Source of the DNA: Pelotomaculum sp. DTU098 | GTDB taxonomy: Bacteria; Bacillota; Desulfotomaculia; Desulfotomaculales; Pelotomaculaceae | Assembly (NCBI GenBank): GCA_001512635.1 | Contig: LFSA01000110.1 | Location: forward strand, 1 to 64,000 | DNA: 64,000 bases | Reading direction: 5' to 3' | In this document: positions 44,437-53,093 of the stretch, piece after piece | Position numbering within the stretch: the stretch's first letter is position 1 | Layout of the letters: every line of letters starts with the position of its first letter | The notes under the pieces: generated by a model | The model's input: the letters and a program-made list of their open reading frames with translations, nothing else | The model's database searches: none | What the model was told of the DNA's origin: nothing | Program-made: the position numbers and the translations under genes

Positions 44437-45177
44437 CTATTTTTCTCTTTGCCTTAAAATTTCTCTGAAAATTTCTTGGGTTTCATCTGCATTCTCCATA
44501 TTAAAGATGGTAATCCCGTCACCTGTTTCAAGGTAAATAAAAGGGGGCTTTTGGGTATTAACAAACAACTTCACTGAACCCAGTTCTTTTGTCCTGAAGT
44601 GTCCCTTCAAGTTTGGACCCAGGGCTGAACCGTTGGTACGTCTTTCGATAACAGGTAATTCTTCCATCAATTTGACAGCCTCAATAGAATCCCATGTATA
44701 GACATCACCATACATACCGTGAATTTGTATTCCATCTTCAAGAATAGTCACCTTTGTTGGTTGGGATGAAAAAAACATCAAAACGGCTACAACGATTAAG
44801 GTGACAACAATAATGCCCCGAGGCAAAACTAATTGCTTCCATGCACCCTTTCGTAGTTTTCCATTTTCATCATAAATATTCCCATCATACTTTTGAGCCT
44901 TTATCAATAAGTAAAATGTGGAAATACAAAAAAATACAATGGCTGGCGTCATAAATTGTTTTAAATCCAAAGCATGCAGAACACCCAAAACTATGAAAAC
45001 ACCGCCATTGACATAGGAATACATCCCTATCAGACGGCCAAGTCCTTCTGTGTTAACCTTTGCCTTCTTCTCTTTTGACATGGTGTTATAGCCTGAGATT
45101 AGGAAATACCATTTAAATACATGAACCAACAACCCCATGACGATTAAGAATACACCAATTAATATATAAAACCACAT
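44437..45177 (-). CDS. DUF3784-like membrane protein
   Basis: 246 residues. The N-terminal third matches DUF3784 ([20 protein letters not shown], then a second and third membrane helix); a fourth helix near residue 130 ([17 protein letters not shown]) precedes a soluble PH-like beta domain ([32 protein letters not shown]). Function unknown. ATG follows GGAGGTTTATC. Confidence 0.8.
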   Translation of the reverse strand: MWFYILIGVFLIVMGLLVHVFKWYFLISGYNTMSKEKKAKVNTEGLGRLIGMYSYVNGGVFIVLGVLHALDLKQFMTPAIVFFCISTFYLLIKAQKYDGNIYDENGKLRKGAWKQLVLPRGIIVVTLIVVAVLMFFSSQPTKVTILEDGIQIHGMYGDVYTWDSIEAVKLMEELPVIERRTNGSALGPNLKGHFRTKELGSVKLFVNTQKPPFIYLETGDGITIFNMENADETQEIFREILRQREK

Positions 45178-45376
45178 GATAAACCTCCGGAAAAGTGGAA
45201 TAAAAACAAGTAGTTTAACCCAAAGAATATAGAAATTAAGTCTATATTTACTATTCTACAAGGGGACGGGGTTGTCTGAGAACATAGACTATTACTTGCA
45301 GACGTCTATCCAATCCTTAAAAGCCGAGTAGCACTCTAATTCCTTTTGAATTGCTGAATTTATTAGGAATTTACTC

Positions 45377-45727
45377 TCAACTCCTCAAAACCTTCTCCAT
45401 TGGCTTGCCTTTTGCCAATTCGTCCACCAGTTTGTCAAGCCACCTGATTTTCTGCATGAGCGGGTCCTTGATTTCCTCGACGCGATGCCCGCAAATCACG
45501 CCTTTAATTTTGACGGCGTTAGGATTTATCTGCGGGGCTTCACTAAAGAAGGTTTCGTAATCGACATTCTTTGCAATTTGCTCTTGCAAGCCGGAATCGT
45601 CATACCCCGTCAGCCAACAAATCACTGCATCAACCTCAGATTTGGTGCGCCCTTTGCGCTCCGCTTTTTGGACCAGTAGCGGGTAGATTTTCGAAAACGC
45701 CATCTTATACACACGCTCGTTTGTCAT
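45377..45727 (-). CDS. DUF2200 protein
   Basis: 116 residues, small and soluble, matching DUF2200: MAFSKIYPLLVQKAERKGRT, ICWLTGYDD, VKIKGVICGHRVEEIKDP, MQKIRWLDKLVDELAKG. Function unknown. A complete stand-alone gene with ATG behind GGGAGTG. Confidence 0.88.
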   Translation of the reverse strand: MTNERVYKMAFSKIYPLLVQKAERKGRTKSEVDAVICWLTGYDDSGLQEQIAKNVDYETFFSEAPQINPNAVKIKGVICGHRVEEIKDPLMQKIRWLDKLVDELAKGKPMEKVLRS

Positions 45728-45895
45728 AATGTGTCACTCCCTTTCGCTTGCTCCTTTACCCTCCACGTCACGAACAGCTGAGGTTCTTGTAATTATACCA
45801 TTTTTATTTTCTCAAAATGTGAAAAACTACTGACAAAATCAAACTTTGTCAGCAGTCCGATGGTGATTAAAACTCGCCAGGCTGACCTTTCATAG

Positions 45896-46195
45896 TCAGC
45901 ATTTCCAATCGATTTTCGCCGGGTTTGGTTCATTATCCACGGCAACGGCCCGCAGCGCGTCAAGCATACGCCCGCACTCGACGGCGGCACATTGCTCCAG
46001 TTGCTCCCACGAGACATTTGTTCCCAGCGTGTCATACGCAACCGCTATCGCCCCGTATAAAGGAAGCCCGATACAATGCCGTCCTGAGTGGATAGTCGAG
46101 GCAGATTGACCAATCGCCCTGGCAGCGGCTTGCGCAACAGGGCTCGCAGCAGCTTCCCGGGCAGCCGCATGACACGAATCCAAATGCCCCCGCAT
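45896..46195 (-). pseudogene. truncated Imm5-like immunity protein
   Basis: 99 codons matching only the C-terminal half of the Imm5-like putative immunity family: CHAAAREAAASPVAQAAARA, IGQSASTIHSGRHCIGLPLY and a cysteine-ended tail. The preceding frame is open but has lost the N-terminal half of the family and meets the remnant of another gene at about 46200. No ribosome-binding site. Interpreted as a 5'-truncated remnant. Confidence 0.55.
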
Positions 46196-46215
46196 ACCGG
46201 ACCATAGGACCCGTT

Positions 46216-46449
46216 TCAGTGATAAACCATGTACTTGTTTGCCTCGTTGCCACCGCTAAAACTATTGACGGGGGTATTCGTCGCCAGGGAAATTATCTTT
46301 TTTACGGGGTAAAGCCTGCCATTATATTGAATAGCAAATTTATGGTTTTCTTTCTGCTCCCAGCCAGACCAATCGGGTGTTTCACGCAATTCCTGGTCAA
46401 ATCGTTCCAGGGCCTTTACAATTATTTCGGGCGTGGTTTTTGGGATCAT
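46216..46449 (-). pseudogene. N-terminal fragment of a McrA-like restriction protein
   Basis: 77 codons: IVKALERFDQELRETPDWSG, then KFAIQYNGRLYPVKKIISLA and FSGGNEANKY followed by a stop. This fits the N-terminal head found in ScoMcrA-type HNH endonucleases and similar DNA-modification sensors, which normally continue with an endonuclease domain. That domain is missing: the frame ends where the Imm5-like remnant begins. Confidence 0.5.
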
Positions 46450-46700
46450 TTCATTTCACTCCGATTTTTTCTACCATTTCATTACATCAGGCGGCGAGGT
46501 TAATCAAAAATGAAAGCTTTAATTATCGATGCCACCGGCACCGTGCCCTCTGGTGATTAATGGACTATTTATAAGTTGTAATTGTAATATTCTCATTATA
46601 TCACGAAATTTAGTAAATATTGTCTTATTTGGGTAAAAGGGCAGATCACGGTGAAGTTCCCGGCGATTCCTTGAATCAAGAACCAGGACATAGTGTAAAA
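46450..46700. other. intergenic region
   Basis: AT-rich spacer upstream of the McrA-like fragment. A frame with GC-rich end near 46540 was not recognised. The hairpins that follow are listed separately. Confidence 0.3.
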
Positions 46701-46761
46701 GGCCGGCCTCTCCAAATACTACGTGTAGTATAACTACCGGAGTATTGAAGAGGAACCGGCC
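46701..46761. repeat. imperfect inverted repeat
   Basis: GGCCGG..CTCT..AAATACT pairs with AGTATT..AGAG..CCGGCC with small bulges over about 60 bases. A MITE-like or structured element; no T-run. Confidence 0.5.
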
Positions 46762-46796
46762 TATAATGAGGACCATGCCATATTACTGTTCTGTAA

Positions 46797-46827
46797 GCGT
46801 GTCAAGAGAACCGTTCCCCTGACACGC
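46797..46827. repeat. REP-like hairpin after osmC
   Basis: GCGTGTCA pairs with TGACACGC over a 15-base loop, 20 bases after the osmC stop. Related to the hairpin core at 44390. Confidence 0.55.
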
Positions 46828-46846
46828 GGTGCCCTTGACACGATGA

Positions 46847-47266
46847 TTATTTGATTGAATATGTCGTATTAATCACTACGTTATTTTTTAACATTGCCCA
46901 AACCGGGCAATAGGTTTGTTCGGATAATTGAATCGCCCTTTGAATACAAGTTTCATCAATATCACTGGATTGAACATTAAAATCAAGGCTTATTGTCTTA
47001 AAGCCAAGGGGGTGTTCGTCCCTTCTTTCTCCGCTGGCGGTTACTTCTAACCCTGAAACTTCTTTGCCCATCTTTCTTAATAAAGTGACGACGGTTGACC
47101 CGCTGCAGCTTGCCAGGCTGATTAATAACAATTGCAACGGCATGTAGCCTTCGCCGTCTCCAAGAGGCGGTATATAATCAATAATAATAGACGGGTGGTC
47201 CGCTGCTTTCCCCTCAAACTTAAGTTTTTGATTGACTAAAGTTGCCCTTGCTTCAATATTACTCAT
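46847..47266 (-). CDS. OsmC-family peroxidase-like protein
   Basis: 139 residues. OsmC/Ohr fold with the two expected cysteines: one in SLASCSGSTVVTLL, the second in EQTYCPVWAML, and HPLGFKTI in between. Reduces organic hydroperoxides or acts in stress defence, though many OsmC proteins have unproven substrates. ATG behind GGAGGATTTT. A TTTATCGTTCGATAAA operator upstream and the adjacent TetR gene suggest TetR control. Confidence 0.9.
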   Translation of the reverse strand: MSNIEARATLVNQKLKFEGKAADHPSIIIDYIPPLGDGEGYMPLQLLLISLASCSGSTVVTLLRKMGKEVSGLEVTASGERRDEHPLGFKTISLDFNVQSSDIDETCIQRAIQLSEQTYCPVWAMLKNNVVINTTYSIK

Positions 47267-47370
47267 AATAAAAATCCTCCCTGTATTTATTGTTTAACGC
47301 ATATCACCCGGTGGAGCTAAGGCCGCACTAAATCATTTTTCTACCCCCTTCATAATTTATAAGGCCTTTA

Positions 47371-47386
47371 TTTATCGTTCGATAAA
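47371..47386. promoter_or_regulatory. TetR operator upstream of osmC
   Basis: Perfect palindrome TTTATCGTTCGATAAA (7-base arms around TT) between tetR and osmC. A similar site lies upstream of tetR. Confidence 0.7.
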
Positions 47387-47404
47387 TACTGGAGTAAAAA
47401 AATA

Positions 47405-47995
47405 TTATTTAACAGCGCTTTTTTCAGCTAAAATTGATCCGTATTCAAAAATCATATAAATTTCCGACCTTATTTGTTCTTCTGTAATGTCCTCATTAAT
47501 CAGCACCAGCTTATTAACCATATTTTCAAGTAACCTCATAAATATACTGACCAACAGCTCACAGGCATGAGACTGTCCCCAATATTTTCTGAGCAAGTTC
47601 CTGCTGTATTCTATCCTTGAATCTTCCCACTGTTTCAGCTTAGTTTGTATTTCAGTATTCCCCTCGGTCCGCAACCAGGCCTTCAGGGCTAATTTGTATA
47701 CAGATTTTTCGTATTCTGATAAATTTTTTCTTTGCAAAACATATTGGGTGTATATTTCTTTAATGTGTTCATGCTTTGGCAGCTCCGACCTGAGCCTTTC
47801 ATTAATCCGGACAAACTCCATGTAGGCAATTTCTTCATATAAGTCATTTTTATTTTTGAAATAGTAATAAAGCATTGGCAATGAGCATCCAACGGCGTTG
47901 GCTATTTCCCTGATCGAAGTCCCGTAATACCCTTTTTCACTAAACAGCTCCACTGCCTTGACCATTATTTTTTCTTTCAGCGTGTTTTCTCTCAT
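47405..47995 (-). CDS. TetR-family transcriptional regulator
   Basis: 196 residues. N-terminal TetR helix-turn-helix: ELFSEKGYYGTSIREIANAVGCSLPMLYYYFKNKNDLYEEI; the remainder is an all-helical ligand-binding and dimerisation domain. ATG behind GAGGTATTC. Matching sites before itself (48011-48030) and before osmC suggest it represses both. Confidence 0.93.
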   Translation of the reverse strand: MRENTLKEKIMVKAVELFSEKGYYGTSIREIANAVGCSLPMLYYYFKNKNDLYEEIAYMEFVRINERLRSELPKHEHIKEIYTQYVLQRKNLSEYEKSVYKLALKAWLRTEGNTEIQTKLKQWEDSRIEYSRNLLRKYWGQSHACELLVSIFMRLLENMVNKLVLINEDITEEQIRSEIYMIFEYGSILAEKSAVK

Positions 47996-48010
47996 TGAAT
48001 ACCTCGTGCT

Positions 48011-48030
48011 TATCTATCGTTCGTTAAGTA
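48011..48030. promoter_or_regulatory. second TetR-type operator, upstream of tetR
   Basis: TATCTATCGTTCGTTAAGTA shares ATCGTTCG with the osmC operator and is imperfectly palindromic. It is placed 16 bases upstream of the tetR start. Confidence 0.55.
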
Positions 48031-48101
48031 TATTTTGGCACTATCCTTCTTAATTGTCAAGTATTTTCTGCCCAGAAACACGGGGGGTGAATTCCCTGCT
48101 T

Positions 48102-48527
48102 CTACATGTCTGATTTGCTTTTTTCAATAAATATCCTCAGAAACAGGCTGTATATAAAAAAAGCGATCGCCGCTCCGATCAGCCCGATCAAGGCAAACAT
48201 GACCGCATAAAATAATACCCCGTATAACTCCCCTCTCACCCCGCTCCAAACCAGCCAGAGAGTAAGGAAGGTATACAGGAATGTTATCAAGGGCGCCACG
48301 CCAAACGCCAGTCTGGTCCGGTACAGCCCAAATACCAGCGCTCCTAAGAATAAGGCCAGAGGGGGGTTAACGGTTAAGCTCTTGACCTCTCTGGTAATAA
48401 CAGTGTTGCCCCAGCTGTAGGTAACAGTTCCTTTCATCGGTTCAAACCCATTAACAATTGCTATCGCCACCGGTACAAGCAGGATGACAATTAAGAGAAT
48501 ACTCTTATCCTTCATCAATCTTACCAT
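48102..48527 (-). CDS. small membrane protein, unknown
   Basis: About 141 residues with four hydrophobic helices (ILLIVILLVPVAIAIVNGF, LALFLGALVFGLY, PLITFLYTFLTLWLVW, LIGLIGAAIAFFIYSLFL). The ATG at 48527 follows TTGGGGGCA; the longer frame lacks a signal. No family recognised and no operon partner. Confidence 0.65.
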   Translation of the reverse strand: MVRLMKDKSILLIVILLVPVAIAIVNGFEPMKGTVTYSWGNTVITREVKSLTVNPPLALFLGALVFGLYRTRLAFGVAPLITFLYTFLTLWLVWSGVRGELYGVLFYAVMFALIGLIGAAIAFFIYSLFLRIFIEKSKSDM

Positions 48528-48828
48528 TTTTGCCCCCAATATTTCCTTGCTGTCTTTACATGCAACCACATCTTAGCCTTTTATAGGAAAAATATCAAAG
48601 AATCGCACTCCATAACACGGTTTCCTGTCATATTCCTCCGGGGTAATCCCATTTATATATACATCCCCCTCCCTTATCCACAAGCAACTCTAAAAGCCAT
48701 GATTCGTCCGTTTTACTGTATTCCCTGGTTCCCATACGTATTACGAACTTCACGTTTTTAATAATACATCTAAACATCCAAGCTGACCACTCGTCAGGTT
48801 CTGGTATCCATTATACCTGCTTTTCGTT
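48528..48828. other. intergenic region
   Basis: Spacer between two minus-strand genes. No terminator for the GGDEF gene and no coding-like frame could be supported. Confidence 0.3.
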
Positions 48829-49887
48829 CTACTCCATGCACACTTTATTCCGTCCCGCGCGCTTAGCGGCATAAACCGCCTTATCAGCCCGGTCAATTAT
48901 ATTTTCATAATTTCGAACTTGTTCGTCGCCACAGTAGGCAACGCCGATACTGACGGTAATGCAATGCCCGTCTATATCTATATTTTGTACAGCAATCCGC
49001 AGACTTTCTGCGATGAATAACAGTTCTTTCTCCCCGTATCCATATGCCATTGCCACGAATTCCTCACCGCCGTAGCGATAGAATTGCAACCGAAAATTCT
49101 GTGTAAAATTTTTGAACACTTCTCCCAAACGACTCATGCATTTGTCTCCGGCAGCGTGACCATAGTTGTCGTTAAACTCTTTGAAGTAATCGATATCAAT
49201 CATCAGGATTCCCGATGGCTTTTCTGCGCTTGTTGTTTCCAGATCTGCCAGAGTTTCAAATAATTTGCGACGGTTAAAAAGACCTGTCAGCACATCTGTT
49301 TCTTTTTCAATAGTCAGCAAGCGGTGAGCCTCATAACCCTCTAAACGGCCCCATACCATTTTATTTCCGATAAAACACCCGAGAATAGCAAAACACAGGC
49401 AATTGATTGTATCGTCGAGCACATATAATGGTTTAAGGTAAAACGCCAAAATCGTATGTACCACAAGCCAAAAAGCTACAAACAGGTTCATACGGACAGG
49501 GAGGTCGATAAAACCGAGCGGCATAATGCAAAACGCTGCCGGTAGAATCGTCGCCCGCATAGTGGGTGTGTGTACTACACTTAGATAAATTGCTAATAAA
49601 AATAAGACGGAAAAAGAGATATACAGCCCGCCAAGAGTGTACTTTTTCATAAAAGAAAGCTTAAATATAAAGAACAGGGTGAGAAAGAGGGTTGCCGCCA
49701 GAAAATAGGCAGATATAACGTCTATCCTAGTATTACTGAAAGGTGCTGCCAGGAGCAGCAGCACCATCAATAGTCCTCCTATTAGTGTCAGCTCAGATAG
49801 AATATTTTCGTTATACTCTCTGATGGCCTGGCTGTTGACAGATGCAAGCCGCATATAGTCTTTTTCTTTATTCCTCAACAGATTCAA
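48829..49887 (-). CDS. diguanylate cyclase (GGDEF domain)
   Basis: 352 residues. The first about 190 carry six membrane helices, a sensory module; then a complete GGDEF domain: DVLTGLFNRRKLFE, ILMIDIDYFKEFND, catalytic FYRYGGEEFVAMA, ISIGVAY, and ADKAVYAAKRAGRNKV. It makes cyclic di-GMP from two GTP. No RxxD inhibitory site is evident just before GGEEF. TTG start behind AAAGGGAAAG. Confidence 0.92.
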   Translation of the reverse strand: MNLLRNKEKDYMRLASVNSQAIREYNENILSELTLIGGLLMVLLLLAAPFSNTRIDVISAYFLAATLFLTLFFIFKLSFMKKYTLGGLYISFSVLFLLAIYLSVVHTPTMRATILPAAFCIMPLGFIDLPVRMNLFVAFWLVVHTILAFYLKPLYVLDDTINCLCFAILGCFIGNKMVWGRLEGYEAHRLLTIEKETDVLTGLFNRRKLFETLADLETTSAEKPSGILMIDIDYFKEFNDNYGHAAGDKCMSRLGEVFKNFTQNFRLQFYRYGGEEFVAMAYGYGEKELLFIAESLRIAVQNIDIDGHCITVSIGVAYCGDEQVRNYENIIDRADKAVYAAKRAGRNKVCME

Positions 49888-49934
49888 CCGCTTTCCCTTT
49901 GAATCTCAAACATATTATCAAATAATACCTCAAG

Positions 49935-50030
49935 ACAATGTCAAATTACCTCAAATACTGGTTTTCTCCCCATTGCCGTATCGATTCATGTTCCGGGTGC
50001 TTGGGGTTATGCCATGCTTCAGCGAGGTGC
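49935..50030 (-). pseudogene. remnant of a pRiA4b ORF-3-type gene
   Basis: The minus-strand frame EAWHNPKHPEHESIRQWGEN-QYLR, a stop, then FDI matches the C-terminus of the complete pRiA4b ORF-3 protein at 54259-54900 (EAWHDPEHPEHELMRQWGEG then KEFDI). Nothing of the first 170 residues remains upstream. Confidence 0.7.
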
Positions 50031-50107
50031 ATAATATTGGCTAGTATACATATAGACTTGCTCCCTATGGCTTATTATAACACACCCGGCTTTGATGCGG
50101 TAAGACA

Positions 50108-50254
50108 GGCTACGACAAGACTTATCTGAATGTGTTTCGGCAGCAATGCCTGTCGGAAAGGTTATACCGTAAATACTACATGATACCTGAACTGCTGCTG
50201 AAAATTCAGGCTGTTAAAGTTCCCGGTGAAGAAGGAGAAAAAACAGGTTGGTAA
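50108..50254 (+). pseudogene. coding-like remnant, unknown
   Basis: 49 codons reading GYDKTYLNVFRQQCLSERLY, RKYYMIPELLLKIQAVKVPG and a short charged tail to a TAA. No start or ribosome-binding site; protein-like composition. The family was not recognised. It lies just before the promoter of the inositol operon. Confidence 0.25.
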
Positions 50255-50332
50255 GTAGAGTTTAACTGGAGCTAAAGAAAAGAGGATATAATATTCCACG
50301 TTAAAAATGCCCGGCTGATTTCCATAAAAAAC

Positions 50333-50361
50333 TTGAAATATCAGGAGACATTTATTATAAT
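50333..50361 (+). promoter_or_regulatory. promoter of the inositol operon
   Basis: TTGAAA, a 17-base spacer and perfect TATAAT. Transcription start is expected near 50368, about 275 bases before the synthase ATG. Confidence 0.8.
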
Positions 50362-50421
50362 TTGTGTTAGCAGCAATCAGTATGTAGTGCTAACACCAAT
50401 CCACGAAGATGCAAGATTAAA

Positions 50422-50457
50422 CTTCTAATTAATTGATTTGTATTGATTAATTGGAAG
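50422..50457 (+). promoter_or_regulatory. AT-rich hairpin in the inositol leader
   Basis: CTTC-T-AATTAAT pairs with ATTAATT-G-GAAG in the leader transcript, 38 bases before the terminator. A candidate sensor or antiterminator fold. Confidence 0.5.
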
Positions 50458-50494
50458 TATTTTGCATTTAACCTTAATAATAGCAGGGTAAGGC

Positions 50495-50522
50495 AACGCT
50501 TCCAATTAGGAAGCGTTTTTTT
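50495..50522 (+). terminator. intrinsic terminator in the inositol leader (attenuator)
   Basis: AACGCTTCC pairs with GGAAGCGTT (5-base loop) followed by seven Ts. It sits between the promoter and the synthase gene, so most transcripts should end here unless antitermination occurs. Confidence 0.8.
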
Positions 50523-50643
50523 ATATGCAAGCAAACTCCGTCTTTCTGAAATGGAGCACGAGCAGGAATAGAAGCAAAAATTCGTTTTGAGATTAACCTG
50601 TCTTTCAAAACGAATTAAAAATAAATCACAAGGAGGTAATATT

Positions 50644-51741
50644 ATGTCTAAGTCTAAAATCAACATTGCCATCACAGGTGTAGGTAACTGTGCCAGTGCT
50701 TTGTTGCAGGGGATCGAGATGTACAAGGCATCTCCGGAAAACACCATTGGACTGATAGACTATTACCTCGGTGGTTACTCGCCTGCTGATGTCAATGTAG
50801 TTGCTGCCTTTGATGTGGACAAGCGCAAAGTAGGCAAAAGCCTCAAAGAGGCAGTGTTTGCCAAACCTAACTGCACTAAAGTCTTTTACGATAAACTGCC
50901 GGATTATCCAGTAAAGGTAGAGATGGGGCCGGTTCTGGACGGTATATCTGAACATATGGCTGATTATTACCAGGACAAAAGTTTTGTCGTTGCCGATCAG
51001 GAGCCCTGCGATGTAGTAAAAGTTTTAAAGGAAAGCGGAGCTGAAATCCTCATTAACTATCTACCTGTGGGCTCAGAGAAAGCTGCACGGTTTTATGCTG
51101 AAGCATGCCTGGAAGCAAATGTAGGTTTTATCAATGCCATGCCGGTCTTTATCGCTTCAGATGAAACCTGGGCCAGGAGGTTCCAGGAGAAAAACATCCC
51201 AATTATAGGCGACGATGTTAAAAGCCAGTTGGGGGCAACCATAGTTCACCGTACTTTAACTAAACTCTTTGAAAACCGCGGCGTCGTCGTTGACCGTACC
51301 TACCAGTTGAATTTCGGTGGAAATACAGATTTCTTGAACATGCTCAACCGCAACAGGCTTAAATCCAAGAAAAAATCCAAAACCCAGTCCGTACAGGCTG
51401 AGCTGAGGCAAGCTCTGCCCAGTGACAATATCCATATCGGCCCCAGCGATTTCGTGCCCTGGCTTGATGATAATAAAATCTGCTTTATCCGGATTGAAGG
51501 AAGAGGCTTTGGAAACGTTCCTCTGACCCTGGATGTTAAACTTTCCGTAGAAGACTCGCCAAACAGCGGGGGCGTAATAATTGATGCAATTAGATGCATG
51601 AAGCTGGCCCTGGACCGTAAGATTGGAGGTATACTTTATTCTATCTCAGCCTTTACCATGAAGTCACCTCCAATTCAGTACACAGATACTGAAGCTAAAA
51701 AAATGGTGGAAGAATTTGTTGCCGGCAGGAAGGAACGCTAA
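50644..51741 (+). CDS. ino1: inositol-3-phosphate synthase
   Basis: About 365 residues, the short archaeal/actinobacterial form. NAD-binding motif GVGNCASALLQG at the N-terminus, then DYYLGGYSPADVNVVAAFD, NYLPVGSEKAARFYAEACLE and GDDVKSQLGATIVHRTL. It turns glucose-6-phosphate into inositol-phosphate. ATG follows AAGGAGGTAATATT, excluding an upstream in-frame ATG. Its stop overlaps the next gene (TAATG), so the two are cotranslated. Confidence 0.93.
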   Translation: MSKSKINIAITGVGNCASALLQGIEMYKASPENTIGLIDYYLGGYSPADVNVVAAFDVDKRKVGKSLKEAVFAKPNCTKVFYDKLPDYPVKVEMGPVLDGISEHMADYYQDKSFVVADQEPCDVVKVLKESGAEILINYLPVGSEKAARFYAEACLEANVGFINAMPVFIASDETWARRFQEKNIPIIGDDVKSQLGATIVHRTLTKLFENRGVVVDRTYQLNFGGNTDFLNMLNRNRLKSKKKSKTQSVQAELRQALPSDNIHIGPSDFVPWLDDNKICFIRIEGRGFGNVPLTLDVKLSVEDSPNSGGVIIDAIRCMKLALDRKIGGILYSISAFTMKSPPIQYTDTEAKKMVEEFVAGRKER

Positions 51742-53072
51742 TGAGAGCTGTCATCTTGGCTGCAGGAGAAGGCAGGAGGCTGCGGTCTCACTTTCAGAGA
51801 CCCAAGCCTCTAGTAAATTTATTGGGTCTCTCTCTCATAGAACGCAATATCCTGTCCCTGCGGGAATGCGGGATAAAGGAATTTGTAATTATCACGGGCT
51901 GTTATGACGGTGAAATCCAGGAACACCTGGGAAACGGGGAAAAACTCGGGGTAATAATTAAATACCTGCATAATGCTGACTGGCAACTGGGAAACGGGCT
52001 GTCAGCCTACACCTTCCACAAGGAATACCGGCAGGGCGAAAAATTCATCCTAATGATGGCTGACCACATTTTTGAATTGGATTTATTCAAATCTTTTATT
52101 GCCGGGGCAGAGGAGATCAAAGAAGACGAACTGTTGCTTGCTGCCGACAGGCGCCTGGAAGAAGTCCACGACCTTGACGAGTGTACCAAGATCAAAGCAT
52201 GGGAAAACACTGCCATTAAACTTGGCAAGGGGCTTGAGGATTTTAACGCCGTCGATTGCGGGCTCTTTATAGGTACCGGCGAGTTATTGGAGGCATTGTC
52301 CAGGTCCATCGCCGGGGGAGCCTACGCCCTCACCGACTCGGTAAACCTGATGGCAGAGTCCGGCAAGGTCAAGCTGCATTTTATAAAGAATAACTGGGTT
52401 GATGTGGATGACTATGAAAGTTATAAACACTGTGAGAAGCTTCTCCTGAAGTCACTGGTACCGCCTAAAGACGGCATCATTTCCCGGCTTATTAACCGCA
52501 AGGTCTCCCTCAGGATAACAAAACTCCTGGCTCCAACAGGGATAACTCCAAACCAAATAACATTTTTATCATTTTTGACTACGGTAGCCTCAGCAGTTGC
52601 CTTTGCTATGGCAAGCCCCCTTTTGGGGGGATTGCTGGCTCAATTCGCCTCTATGCTTGACGGGGTTGACGGGGAAATCGCACGTCTGAAATTTTTAAAG
52701 AGTAAATTCGGGGAGCTGTTCGACTCCATCCTTGACCGCTATGGAGATTTTCTAATTGTGACCGGCATGGCCTACTCGTGGTATGCCGGCACAGGCCAGA
52801 TTGCGGCTCTGCTAGTAGGTGCAGCAGCTCTCGCAGGGATGCCCATGTCTATGCTTTTTAAAGAAAAATTCCGCAACGTTTTCGGGCAACCATTCATTTC
52901 TGAAGTTCACGACGGTGTAATGCGCTATTTTGCTGCAAACCGTGATGTCAGGTTATTTATTATAATGCTGGGCGGCATATTTAATATTTTGCCGGCAGCC
53001 CTGACCTTTCTCGCAGTTATCGCCCACCTGCAGACTTTCTACCGCCTGTATAGTGTTCGAAGATTATCTTAA
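51741..53072 (+). CDS. inositol-1-phosphate cytidylyltransferase / CDP-alcohol phosphotransferase fusion (DIPPS-like)
   Basis: 443 residues. Residues 1-240: nucleotidyltransferase with AVILAAGEGRRL, KPLVNLLG, LMMADHIFE, DCGLFIGTG, WVDVDDYESY. Residues 255-443: membrane CDP-alcohol phosphotransferase with DGEIARLKFLKSKFGELFDS, the DG-x2-AR-x8-G-x3-D-x3-D signature, and several membrane helices. This domain order is that of IPCT-DIPPS, which makes CDP-inositol and condenses it with inositol-phosphate to the phosphodiester precursor of di-myo-inositol phosphate. Together with the upstream synthase the route to that intermediate is present. A role in inositol phospholipid synthesis is an alternative. 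Confidence 0.88.
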   Translation: MRAVILAAGEGRRLRSHFQRPKPLVNLLGLSLIERNILSLRECGIKEFVIITGCYDGEIQEHLGNGEKLGVIIKYLHNADWQLGNGLSAYTFHKEYRQGEKFILMMADHIFELDLFKSFIAGAEEIKEDELLLAADRRLEEVHDLDECTKIKAWENTAIKLGKGLEDFNAVDCGLFIGTGELLEALSRSIAGGAYALTDSVNLMAESGKVKLHFIKNNWVDVDDYESYKHCEKLLLKSLVPPKDGIISRLINRKVSLRITKLLAPTGITPNQITFLSFLTTVASAVAFAMASPLLGGLLAQFASMLDGVDGEIARLKFLKSKFGELFDSILDRYGDFLIVTGMAYSWYAGTGQIAALLVGAAALAGMPMSMLFKEKFRNVFGQPFISEVHDGVMRYFAANRDVRLFIIMLGGIFNILPAALTFLAVIAHLQTFYRLYSVRRLS

Positions 53073-53093
53073 CAAAGACAAACCATATAAAGG

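Noticed and set aside
46519-46776. 85-codon minus-strand frame resembling a transposase end
   Set aside because: No transposase motif, no ribosome-binding site, overlaps an inverted repeat.
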